IMG/VR virus record: IMGVR_UViG_3300036846_000366
Span: 1-46,426 of that record
Origin: a virus
Length of the DNA: 46,426 nt
Direction: 5' to 3' (one strand)
Shown here: positions 39,242 to 46,426 of the stretch, piece after piece
How positions within the stretch are numbered: position 1 is the first letter of the stretch
Layout: each line of letters starts with the position of its first letter
Notes under the pieces: model-generated
The model's database searches: none
Seen by the model: the letters and a program-made list of their open reading frames with translations, nothing else
Told to the model about the DNA's origin: nothing
Program-made: the position numbers and the translations under genes

Positions 39242-39901
39242 TTATAAACTACCTGTGTTATCAGGGTTCTCGTCTACTTGTAGAAAATCTCCGAGTACCT
39301 TCTGAGTATCTGCTTCAGTATCTAAAATAAATAACTGACAGAGCGGTTCATATTCTCTCATCATTCGTAGGCGAACATTTCCTTTAAAAGGTAAAAAGAA
39401 TCCTACATGCGCCCCAAATACGACCCTTTCTCCTACTTTCCTCTTCGTACATTGTGGCCCGATTGATACTATCATTCCAGATGTAGGCAGAGCTTTCGCA
39501 GAATCAGGGATTATAATGCTAGAACCTCTTCCCTTACATACTGGACAAGTTTTTCCTATAAACCTTTCAGGATCGCCGTCACAAGTTTTGCATTTGAACC
39601 CGCGAAAATTTATCCCATTTACACAATCCTTACATTTTTCTCCTATCCCGGTTCCGCCACAAGCAGAGCACTCGTAGCCAGAGCGGAATTTGTCTAAGAG
39701 AATTATAATCTTATCCTCAATAGCTTGTAAGGCAATTTTGCCTCCTACTATGAGGACGATATTTTTCTCCTCTTTTATTTCATATTCCTTCGCATATTTT
39801 TCGCGAAGTTCTCGATCATGTCTAGTTACTAATTCACCTAAGTCATCAAATCCTGTAGGATTATTAAGGGCCGACGAATTTATAGAGCTTGATTCTTCCA
39901 C
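39242..39901 (-). CDS. GroES-like co-chaperonin with inserted DnaJ-type zinc finger
   Basis: GTG 39901 follows AGGAGGTTCCTA; the product is 219 residues. Residues 55-71 (KIALQAIEDKIIILLDK) resemble the first strand of GroES. Four CxxC knuckles follow: C78/C81 (CSACGGTG), C90/C93, C104/C107 and C119/C122 (CPVCKGRG), as in the DnaJ cysteine-rich domain. GroES-like sequence then resumes: SSIIIPDSAKALPTSGMIVS, IGPQC, KVGERVVFGAHVGFFLPFKG, RLRMMREYEPLC. The finger thus sits where GroES has its mobile loop, the part that binds GroEL. It is probably a phage folding factor. It overlaps the upstream ATPase gene by 38 bases. Confidence 0.65.
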   Translation of the reverse strand: MEESSSINSSALNNPTGFDDLGELVTRHDRELREKYAKEYEIKEEKNIVLIVGGKIALQAIEDKIIILLDKFRSGYECSACGGTGIGEKCKDCVNGINFRGFKCKTCDGDPERFIGKTCPVCKGRGSSIIIPDSAKALPTSGMIVSIGPQCTKRKVGERVVFGAHVGFFLPFKGNVRLRMMREYEPLCQLFILDTEADTQKVLGDFLQVDENPDNTGSL

Positions 39902-41084
39902 TAGGAACCTCCTGTATGTATGCGCAATTTATTAAGGCAGCTATTACTTTCTCCAAATCATCAGGACTAACGTGCCTCAAGTTATCTCGAAGCATGTCTT
40001 TTTTAGAGCAGATTTTCTTCCGTTCCATATATGTCAAGATACGACCAATAGCCTCCGCGAGAGGACTATCTCCGACACCTCTAAAACAAATATCTAGAGT
40101 CGCCAGAATCCCATCTACGAAGACTATCGCTGTACTCATATCCCATTGGCTAATCGTTAAACTATCCGAGGAGGCCGCGCTTAAGGCCATAGCTACTTTA
40201 AGAATATGAATCGGTTGTCTAGATTTAAAATTCTTAATAACATCCGAATCCCTCTCATCTGTATAGATTGATTTGTATTTTTGTTCAAATATAACCTGAG
40301 CTACTGGCTCAAGGCAAAACTCTCCATGTAGCCTAGAGATCATTTGTAAATCATTAGAAAGCCTCGCATTAAGAGTAATATCTATTCCCTTCGGCCATAC
40401 TATGCTCTGGCTTTTCTCATTAGCAAAAACAAAAATAGTCCTCGCGGTAAAGCCATTATTTACTGCCTCATTACCATTCCTATTCATACTTCTCACGAAA
40501 TCAGGGACGCAAGCTCCTACTAGCGACACGCACATATTCTTTATCGTATTTTTTCCCTTAGTCTTAGTATCATAAGTATACTCATTCCTATCCCATGTAT
40601 CACATAGGAATGTACTCATCCAGTCGGAGCTATTAATTAGGGACGCCAGTTCGGAGGCTTGTAAAATACAAGTCGCCTCTTTAGCTCCTATTAAAGAGCC
40701 ATTAGAGCTAAGAGCTATGCGAGGAAATCCTGTAGCAAGTATTTCAGCTAATTTTGGCGCGGTAACTCTATCTTGAATGTAGTTTGCAAGCGGGATGTTT
40801 GAGGGAGGATTCTTTACAAAATGGTGCGCGGGATGTATGGCGTTCCCTTTTCCAATTCCAGGCGGGCCTACTAAAACAATATACTGATTAGGAAACACCT
40901 TATAAAGTCCTCTATTAATCCATACATTGTCTTTTAAAACCGAAGAAATTACAGAAATTGCAGCCCAGGTATTATATGCAATCGGCGACTCAGAAATTCT
41001 ATTAACTGCATTTGTATAATCAATAATCCAATTAGCTAGCTGCCTTTTCTGTATTTGATTCTGATTCTGATTCACTATGCTCAT
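39864..41084 (-). CDS. P-loop replication ATPase (DUF3987-like)
   Basis: The product is 406 residues. The N-terminus (ANWIIDYTNAVNRISESPIA, YNTWAAISVISSVL) leads to a Walker A, YIVLVGPPGIGKGNAI (residues 73-80). The later region has SLVGACVPDFVRSMN and GFTARTIFVFANEKSQ, the pattern of DUF3987-type ATPases associated with phage or plasmid replication. A small C-terminal winged-helix-like part (SKKDMLRDNLRHVSPDDLEK, VIAALINCAYIQEVPSGRIK) follows. It may serve as replicative helicase or loader. It starts 53 bases inside the polymerase gene with only a weak GAAGAG. Confidence 0.65.
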   Translation of the reverse strand: MSIVNQNQNQIQKRQLANWIIDYTNAVNRISESPIAYNTWAAISVISSVLKDNVWINRGLYKVFPNQYIVLVGPPGIGKGNAIHPAHHFVKNPPSNIPLANYIQDRVTAPKLAEILATGFPRIALSSNGSLIGAKEATCILQASELASLINSSDWMSTFLCDTWDRNEYTYDTKTKGKNTIKNMCVSLVGACVPDFVRSMNRNGNEAVNNGFTARTIFVFANEKSQSIVWPKGIDITLNARLSNDLQMISRLHGEFCLEPVAQVIFEQKYKSIYTDERDSDVIKNFKSRQPIHILKVAMALSAASSDSLTISQWDMSTAIVFVDGILATLDICFRGVGDSPLAEAIGRILTYMERKKICSKKDMLRDNLRHVSPDDLEKVIAALINCAYIQEVPSGRIKLYKFVGP

Positions 41085-42567
41085 TATCTATCTCTTCTCT
41101 AATATCTTCTCCTCTTGTTTCGCTAATTGCTCTAAGCTGCTCATAGGCTTCTTCCAAGTCTGTAAAAGATATATCCGACAATCTTTTACTGCCGGTATCG
41201 TTGTTCTTAAGAGTGACCGTCGTATTAAAGTCAAAGCCGATCTTCCCTTCTATTGGGATTTTTAAACTTATGCCATTATCAAAACTCATTTCCCTATCAA
41301 AAGCGTCTATAGTATTGCGAATAGCTCTTCCAATCGCATTTAAATTATCATCCACTTCCTGTATTAATGAGTCATGCCCCTCTTGGATGATCTTTCCCCT
41401 AGCTTGAGATTCGAGTAGGAAAACTGCAAATCCAGTATTATCTGCAACTGCTGATTGGGGGATGAAAGCATATGCGTCTCTAAAAACTTTCTGATTACTC
41501 CCGCTATCTCCTGCTCTAAGCCCGAAGAATTGTCTCTCCCGTCCAAAAGGATTTCTAAGCGTTCGTGTACTGTAAAGTTGCTGCTGGACATAATTATGAA
41601 ATACTCCTTTTACTGAAGGATCTATTTTGGCGATAGAATCAAGGAGGAATCGACAGACTGGGGGTGGGATAGAATATCCCTCAGCCGCGAGACTATCGGA
41701 CATAGTAACTTCGCGCATATCATAATTGGAAGCATGTCTTACCTTTTTTCCTAGAAATCTCTGGTCTTTAGTTACTTGCGCCTGGGATATGTTAAATAAC
41801 ATAGAGGCTAATTTAGTATGGCGATCAATCCCATCGCGAAGCTCTGTTAGGGCATTTAAATTCCCTGCTAATGCTGAAACAGGCCAATCCTCAGCTTGCA
41901 TCTGGTCTACGAATAGAAGAATTTTACCCGGATGAGATACTAAGCATCTCTTGAATATAGCTGCTTCTTCTCCTCTAGCTGGAAGATTCTGTCCATTATT
42001 TCCAAATCCGAATACGTGCTTTTTAGAAGCACGTCTACCAGTTGTTGTTCCGGCGACATTATACGAAGATAAATAGTAAAAGCTTCCATTTCTGTAATAT
42101 AATCTGGCGTTAATATATCTATTTTTAAGAGTGACCAATTCCCTAATTTTAAGAAGGGCTTTAATAACAGGGTCGCCACCTGGAATACCAAATTGATTAG
42201 CAGAGAGGAGCTTTTGCAAAGACAACTCAGCCAGAGATTCTTTAGATTCATATTCTCCCTCTTCGTTCCTTTTAGCTATTTTAGGTATTTTATAACCCAA
42301 ACTCTGTAGCTTTAATAAAGGAGTCCTTTGGCCGGAGGAGGCATTTAAATTTACTGAGTCTTTAGTCCCATCATCATTTGCCGCGCCTACATACACATGA
42401 CACTTCCAAGCTGCGCTAATGATTGCGATTTCCTTCATAATAGAAGCATCGACATAAATTCTCGCTTGATCTAGTCGATGCATGTTCATTAGGATTCCGC
42501 GAGAGGAAATAGCTCGGTAGATCATTTGAAGTTTTTCTAAGTAACTAGCGCAAATGCGGTCTGTCAT
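41032..42567 (-). CDS. family A DNA polymerase (polymerase domain only)
   Basis: The product is 511 residues, lacking an exonuclease domain. Motif A is LLFVDQMQAEDW (Asp221, Gln224, Glu226; canonical D-x-S-Q-x-E-x-R, here ending in Trp). Motif B is RFLGKKVRHASNYDM (Arg270, Lys274/275). Motif C is QEGHDSLIQEV with His398-Asp399-Ser400, where most family members have HDE. The C-terminus is an acidic Ser/Glu tail. AGGAGG lies about nine bases before the ATG within the exonuclease gene (23-base overlap), so the split from the exonuclease is a deliberate gene boundary. It replicates phage DNA. Confidence 0.82.
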   Translation of the reverse strand: MTDRICASYLEKLQMIYRAISSRGILMNMHRLDQARIYVDASIMKEIAIISAAWKCHVYVGAANDDGTKDSVNLNASSGQRTPLLKLQSLGYKIPKIAKRNEEGEYESKESLAELSLQKLLSANQFGIPGGDPVIKALLKIRELVTLKNRYINARLYYRNGSFYYLSSYNVAGTTTGRRASKKHVFGFGNNGQNLPARGEEAAIFKRCLVSHPGKILLFVDQMQAEDWPVSALAGNLNALTELRDGIDRHTKLASMLFNISQAQVTKDQRFLGKKVRHASNYDMREVTMSDSLAAEGYSIPPPVCRFLLDSIAKIDPSVKGVFHNYVQQQLYSTRTLRNPFGRERQFFGLRAGDSGSNQKVFRDAYAFIPQSAVADNTGFAVFLLESQARGKIIQEGHDSLIQEVDDNLNAIGRAIRNTIDAFDREMSFDNGISLKIPIEGKIGFDFNTTVTLKNNDTGSKRLSDISFTDLEEAYEQLRAISETRGEDIREEIDNEHSESESESNTEKAAS

Positions 42568-43639
42568 TAAATTCTTCCTCCTGCGCTAGAAATACTTCAA
42601 AAGTTATCGCAGCATCTAAAGCATTATATCTTTTAAGGCCATCCATATTCTTTATACTCCACCCTTGGCCTTCGTCCTTGTAATAAGGTTCTCTAGTATA
42701 TTGCCGGGTCATATATTGAAGCGTATGCGACAGCTCAGGCCATAAAACATGATGTCTTATTAAAGTATCCTTTATTTCCTTGAACTCAAATCCTAGCATC
42801 TCGTAATAAAAAGAATCAAAATTCATAAAATTCTGGCCGATAGTAATGCAGTTCCGAAAGAGAATATCTAAATGAGTCCATAGCTCTTTTGTCTCAGAAA
42901 TAGAATCGCGAAAAATCTCAAATGAGATTGAGTAGGAAGGAGAGCTAGCAAGTGCGATAACTATTGGCAGCCCCGGACTCTTTCCATAAAGAGCCTCTTT
43001 CGCTTTTGGATAAATTGTTTCTATATCGTTTGAGATAAAAGGATAATTATTAAACCCATCTATAATAGCTAGCAATTCATCAAAACTATCAAATCTAGTT
43101 ACTAACTTCCTATCTGGCAATGGCTGCAAAGCCCCATTAGCCTTAAAATAATCCAACTCACACTTTGCCTTCGCTAAATCTAATAAAATCTGATCTCTCA
43201 ATTTATACTGCTTAGCAATACTATCTGCACCAATGATCGGTATGACGTAATGGGAATGTCTAAGAAATGCACTATGTAATAACGAGCCACAATATTTTGA
43301 AATCTCTGAATCCGATTCGGGATCATAGTTTTTACCTTGTCTTTTAGGAATCATCTCATCGCACAAACGCGAGCCGTAAGAATCTATCGCTAAAATTACC
43401 TTCGGTTGATAATGATTAAGCTCACCTTCTACATTCCGAAATGAATTAGGATTCGCGAGATCAGGACAAAGGCATGTGACATAATAATCCTCAAGTCCTA
43501 CATCGCGCATCATTTTATCAAACATAAAACCCAACCCTCCAGAGAAGATATAATTTCTCTCCATATCTGAAGGGTAGGGTTTATTAGTAATAACCCATAT
43601 ATCACAGGAAGGGTTGCCTTTGTTATGGATATAGCTCAT
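42545..43639 (-). CDS. UDG-like domain fused to a DEDD 3'-5' exonuclease
   Basis: The product is 364 residues. The N-terminal part (CDIWVITNKPYPSDMERNYI, FSGGLGFMFDKMMRDVGLED) resembles a family-4 uracil-DNA glycosylase, but its signature GEAPG and HPS motifs are degraded, so it may be only structural. The C-terminal exonuclease has ExoI FISNDIETIY (Asp205, Glu207), ExoII IGQNFMNFDSF (Asp275), a further Asp291 and ExoIII YNALDA (Tyr338, Asp342). It supplies proofreading to the separately encoded polymerase. SPO1-type polymerases carry UDG, exonuclease and polymerase on one chain; here they are split. The start overlaps the upstream gene by four bases (ATGA). Confidence 0.72.
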   Translation of the reverse strand: MSYIHNKGNPSCDIWVITNKPYPSDMERNYIFSGGLGFMFDKMMRDVGLEDYYVTCLCPDLANPNSFRNVEGELNHYQPKVILAIDSYGSRLCDEMIPKRQGKNYDPESDSEISKYCGSLLHSAFLRHSHYVIPIIGADSIAKQYKLRDQILLDLAKAKCELDYFKANGALQPLPDRKLVTRFDSFDELLAIIDGFNNYPFISNDIETIYPKAKEALYGKSPGLPIVIALASSPSYSISFEIFRDSISETKELWTHLDILFRNCITIGQNFMNFDSFYYEMLGFEFKEIKDTLIRHHVLWPELSHTLQYMTRQYTREPYYKDEGQGWSIKNMDGLKRYNALDAAITFEVFLAQEEEFNDRPHLR

Positions 43640-43995
43640 TTTTGCCTTTTATCTGCTTCGTCTTCTCTTTTCTCGATTTCTTCATCTTTGTCTTCGTCTG
43701 GAAAATCTTCCTCATGCTCGTCTTCCTCTGCTTCTTCCTCTTCTTCTAAATCTTCCTCTAAATCATCTTCTACAGGCTTTAAATCATCATTTATTAAAAC
43801 CAAATTCGTACTACAATACGGACACTCCACCTCGTCATCTTCTGTCATTATTTCTTTAATAATAAAATCATCATCGCACGTCGGACAAGTAACTTCTGCG
43901 CCTGCTGGTAGCATATGTTTTTCCTCCCTTAATTGATCTTCTCCATAATGACCTGTTATATAATTATCCAAATCAGTTTTCATCCTAGAGTCCAT
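43636..43995 (-). CDS. zinc-ribbon protein with acidic tail
   Basis: The product is 119 residues. The N-terminal DLDNYITGHYGEDQL is followed by a zinc ribbon with C37/C40 (CPTC) and C58/C61 (CPYC). A 45-residue tail is almost entirely Glu/Asp (EEDLEEEEEAEEDEHEEDFP). Acidic tails mimic DNA and often bind replication or transcription proteins. Its place directly before the exonuclease suggests a replication accessory role, which is inference. GAGG lies about seven bases before the ATG. Confidence 0.6.
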   Translation of the reverse strand: MDSRMKTDLDNYITGHYGEDQLREEKHMLPAGAEVTCPTCDDDFIIKEIMTEDDEVECPYCSTNLVLINDDLKPVEDDLEEDLEEEEEAEEDEHEEDFPDEDKDEEIEKREDEADKRQK

Positions 43996-44094
43996 AATAA
44001 ACCTCAGAATGGTTTTAGAAAAAAGAAGCTAGGGAGTTTTTTCTTCCGGCTTAATTGTAGCAGTCCTAATCAGCTCACTCCCCCCAAGAAAAAA

Positions 44095-44646
44095 TCAAGC
44101 TCTGATAAGATTTTGGCTATGCCTTATCATCGGGAAATTCTTCGCGCAATCAGGCACAGCACAGAACCATCTACGAGGCTTTACCTGCGGTTTCCCGTTA
44201 AATAGTTTATGCCCAATTTCTACCTGAGCGACACGTCCTAGCAGCGGCCCACGATAATCCCAAGTTTCTGGTTTTTCTGGGTCATAGCCAGGAGAATTAG
44301 TTATAGAATCCATCCCCGGAATATCATACTGCTCCGTAGTTGGGTCATAATCTAGAGGAAGTCCAAATCCATGACACATATCCGTAAGCCCAAAAAGAGG
44401 TGTCTTTGGCCCTACGTTCAAGGTGTCAAAAATAATCCTCCCTGCGTAGTCTGGATGTTCAAGTACCTCATACTCCCCGTTCAAATTAATTGAACGAGAA
44501 GCAAGCCACTGTTGTTCTGACAACTGATTCTGTCTAGTCCACTGTGGATTAAAGCGAGAGAAACGTACCTTATACAACCCTTCAGGTATTTGTTCTCTTC
44601 CTTCTATTTGCTCTCTTCCGATGTGTAATTTAAATGCTAATGCCAT
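44095..44646 (-). CDS. putative ssDNA-binding-type protein (DUF669-like)
   Basis: The product is 183 residues. The start (LAFKLHIGREQIEGREQIPE, GLYKVRFSRFNPQW) and the GEYEVLEHPDYAGRIIFDTL, NVGP pattern follow the layout of DUF669-type phage proteins, which usually lie beside Sak4-like ATPases as here. The C-terminal VAQVEIGHKLFNGKPQVKPR, RWFCAV supports this. It likely binds single-stranded DNA and helps recombination. The likeness is moderate. AAAGGAG precedes the ATG. The roughly 100-base gap after it holds a possible weak terminator (GGGAGT with ACTCCC, then CTTCTTTTTTC) on the minus strand. Confidence 0.5.
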   Translation of the reverse strand: MALAFKLHIGREQIEGREQIPEGLYKVRFSRFNPQWTRQNQLSEQQWLASRSINLNGEYEVLEHPDYAGRIIFDTLNVGPKTPLFGLTDMCHGFGLPLDYDPTTEQYDIPGMDSITNSPGYDPEKPETWDYRGPLLGRVAQVEIGHKLFNGKPQVKPRRWFCAVPDCAKNFPMIRHSQNLIRA

Positions 44647-44662
44647 TGTATTTCTCCTTTAA

Positions 44663-45535
44663 TTACTGTTTAGTTTCTGTCCCAGTTACTACTATTGGAT
44701 TAGTTAAATTACTAACTACAGTATTGCTTACTACTCCGCCTTTAAGAGCGGAGGATTTAGCGAGGAGCTTTTTTATGTCTATATCAGACTGCTCCCCTTC
44801 TAAACTTAAGGTATTTTTACCTATTTCAAAATCTCTGCTCAAATTCATAGTCAAAGAGCGATAGCCAGATTCGCCATGAAGCCACCATACATCATTAAAA
44901 GTAGCTAAACAAGGTGCTAGGTGCTGCGGTTCGACTGTAATTTTCCCCGTATAACCCATAACAGGCTTCCCCGTTTTAGGGTCTTTCCCAGTAGGATCTC
45001 TTTCATCCCTATCGAGAAAAGTTACTATTAGATTTCCTATTGCACTAAGCCTAGAGACGATGTTGTTAAAATACTCCCTATTAATCTTCGCCCAATCATA
45101 TCCAGTCCCGATCTTAATAAAACGCCCTTCCTTTGGCCCTCCGGGGACTCTTATAATATTCCTTCCATTAGTCGGCTCTTGCCTAATAGCTTCTCTTTCT
45201 ATTGACATGACCATATAAGTAGCTGAATCAAGTATAAATGTTCCGATTTCTAATTTACCTTTGGAATATTCGTACTCCCAAGTGTTAATATCAGATTCAA
45301 GCTCTGTTATCGCTTTAGGAGTATCTGCGCTAGAATCAAAATAACTTTTAACGAATATATTCTTCTTCCCCGCTAGCGAAGCAGAGCGTCCATCGAAATC
45401 TAAATCTAACACTTTATGGTTTTCATCCGCGATACTAGTCGCCAACCAGCTCTTACCTATTCCTGTATTACCAACTATTGCTATTTTTAATCTAGGCATA
45501 ACTATATCCGTAGCTGCTATCATTCCAGGTATCAT
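44663..45535 (-). CDS. Sak4-like RecA-family recombination ATPase
   Basis: The product is 290 residues. Walker A is AIVGNTGIGKSWLATSIA (residues 22-29). KVLDLDFDGRSASLAG follows, and TFILDSATYMVMSIEREAIR gives the Walker B region, followed by NLIVTFLDRDERDPTGKDPK. This is the arrangement of phage Sak4/AAA_24 ATPases, which promote single-strand annealing or recombination. AGGAG lies nine bases before the ATG. The start overlaps the stop of the upstream gene (TAATG). Confidence 0.72.
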   Translation of the reverse strand: MIPGMIAATDIVMPRLKIAIVGNTGIGKSWLATSIADENHKVLDLDFDGRSASLAGKKNIFVKSYFDSSADTPKAITELESDINTWEYEYSKGKLEIGTFILDSATYMVMSIEREAIRQEPTNGRNIIRVPGGPKEGRFIKIGTGYDWAKINREYFNNIVSRLSAIGNLIVTFLDRDERDPTGKDPKTGKPVMGYTGKITVEPQHLAPCLATFNDVWWLHGESGYRSLTMNLSRDFEIGKNTLSLEGEQSDIDIKKLLAKSSALKGGVVSNTVVSNLTNPIVVTGTETKQ

Positions 45536-45756
45536 TATGGTTTACTCCTATCATGTAGGTCATAAAGAAGCTGCATATTATTTACATCTTCTAAATTAAC
45601 AGGAAAACTTTCTTTATCGCGAAAGAGAGGCTCATTAAGCCGGAACGAAAAATGAAGCCTACAGAGGTATAAATCCTCTGTAGGCGTGATACTATACAGC
45701 TTGTTTTTGCATTTCTGTTTGGTTAATGGTATTATTTCTTGACACTGGCGAATCAT
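45535..45756 (-). CDS. small Cys/His protein (possible zinc finger)
   Basis: The product is 73 residues. RQCQEIIPLTKQKCKNKL and LYLCRLHFSF give Cys5, Cys16, Cys32 and His35, a C-x10-C-x15-C-x2-H finger like those in small phage and GcrA-type tails. It starts 65 bases inside the upstream nuclease gene with AGGAG about eight bases before the ATG. It would be translated in a coupled way. The function is not known. Confidence 0.5.
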   Translation of the reverse strand: MIRQCQEIIPLTKQKCKNKLYSITPTEDLYLCRLHFSFRLNEPLFRDKESFPVNLEDVNNMQLLYDLHDRSKP

Positions 45757-46426
45757 TATCCGAATCTCCTATCTCCTCTGGATTCCAGTACTCGCCGGAG
45801 GTAAAATCATTATTAAGTACTATTAACTGCGAATTAGCATCTGGTAACCTATGAACAGGTTGATAAATGCATGTAGAACCATACCAGTGAGTACATACTT
45901 CTGTATTCCAAGTAGCAGTTCTATCCCAATGTAAATAGAAGAATATATCTCTAAATGTCTCCACTTGTCTAATACGATACTGCTCTAGCTGCTGGTCTGT
46001 TCGCATTACTATAATACGCCTGAATCTTTTCGTAACATCCGATTCATTCGTAACTTGGATAAAATTCATCCAAGCTGAGTTAGTCTGCAAATGCGACATT
46101 TCAGGGATTTTAGATACTAACTGCTTCGCTGCATAAATATATCCCGACATACCTTCATGCGGGTTATATTGAATGGATAAGTCTTTTTTACCAAAGACAG
46201 CTCTTGTTTTATGATCTACCGGCCCGATCTTCCTGCCATCCTCAGCTAAGAAATCAATTCGACCAGAAAGATAGCAGTTTACTTTTATTAGCTCTGCTTG
46301 ATTGACAGTAATGTAAAAAGTACCTAAAGACACATCCTTATCGCGCCCAAAGCCTATCTCAGTCCCTACTATGCGAAGTCGTTCAGTATCATTTGTATAG
46401 TATTGAACATATTGCAAGCATAAAGT
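45692..46426 (-). CDS. PD-(D/E)XK nuclease (RecB/Cas4-like), 5' end beyond window
   Basis: The frame is open to the right edge, so the gene is partial. The first in-window start-like codon (TTG 46417) lacks a visible ribosome site. The nuclease core is LSGRIDFLAEDGRKIGPVDH, KT: Asp in GRID, then VDHKT giving the D-x-K of the fold. Later NFIQVTNESDVTKRFRRIIV and the C-terminal EVCTHWYGSTCIYQPVHRLP resemble the Cys-containing end of RecB/Cas4-like exonucleases; only two Cys are obvious. It likely resects DNA ends for the Sak4 pathway. Confidence 0.65.
   Translation of the reverse strand, partial: TLCLQYVQYYTNDTERLRIVGTEIGFGRDKDVSLGTFYITVNQAELIKVNCYLSGRIDFLAEDGRKIGPVDHKTRAVFGKKDLSIQYNPHEGMSGYIYAAKQLVSKIPEMSHLQTNSAWMNFIQVTNESDVTKRFRRIIVMRTDQQLEQYRIRQVETFRDIFFYLHWDRTATWNTEVCTHWYGSTCIYQPVHRLPDANSQLIVLNNDFTSGEYWNPEEIGDSDNDSPVSRNNTINQTEMQKQAV

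Noticed and set aside
43625-43936. Ser-rich plus-strand ORF opposite the acidic zinc-ribbon gene
   Set aside because: It is the complement of Glu/Asp codons in the acidic tail, with no independent evidence.
1-46426. CRISPR array, insertion sequence or integrase/attachment site
   Set aside because: No regularly spaced repeats, transposase, integrase or matching terminal repeats were seen on either strand.

Overview
The window is part of the genome of a tailed double-stranded DNA bacteriophage, most likely a short-tailed (podovirus-like) lytic phage of an unidentified bacterium. The evidence is a complete head and packaging set (terminase small and large subunits, portal, scaffold-like proteins, decoration-like protein, HK97-type major capsid protein), large ejection-type internal virion proteins including one with a lysozyme domain, several tail-fibre proteins, a phage replication and recombination set, and no tape measure, tail tube or tail sheath gene. 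Genes are tightly packed with Shine-Dalgarno starts and many TAATG or ATGA junctions. TAA, TAG and TGA all serve as stops. I see no integrase, repressor, tRNA, CRISPR array or insertion sequence. The window is cut inside a gene at each end.

Layout. (1) 1-7269, minus strand: small, mostly unknown genes that look like early or accessory functions. They include a truncated soluble FtsK/SpoIIIE-like motor, a vWA-domain protein, a J-domain protein, several zinc-finger proteins and two small membrane proteins, separated by unusually large inverted repeats and two good sigma70-type promoters. (2) 7270-8218: a roughly 950-bp divergent control region without a convincing gene, rich in hairpins, with a small direct repeat and a sigma70-like promoter pointing right. 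(3) 8219-38703, plus strand: the late operon. The order is terminase, portal, scaffold, capsid, connector and stopper, ejection proteins, a gene with a textbook -1 frameshift signal, an ATP-grasp enzyme, and three fibres that share an N-terminal domain. A terminator follows the capsid gene and another closes the operon. (4) 38774-46426, minus strand: replication and recombination. From upstream to downstream these are a PD-(D/E)XK nuclease, a zinc-finger protein, a Sak4-like ATPase, its likely single-strand-binding partner, an acidic zinc-ribbon protein, a UDG-like/3'-5' exonuclease, a family A DNA polymerase lacking its own exonuclease, a P-loop ATPase, and a GroES-like protein carrying a DnaJ-type zinc finger.

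How it fits together. The right minus-strand genes copy and recombine the phage DNA, with polymerase and proofreading activities on separate proteins. The plus-strand operon builds and fills the head and supplies ejection proteins and receptor-binding fibres. The J-domain protein and the GroES/DnaJ-finger chimera suggest that the phage brings its own folding factors. The least explained elements are the GroES-zinc finger chimera, the ATP-grasp enzyme beside the fibres, the -1 frameshift cassette, the FtsK/vWA block and the cloverleaf-like intergenic structures. Many left-arm genes have no recognisable function and are described only as seen.
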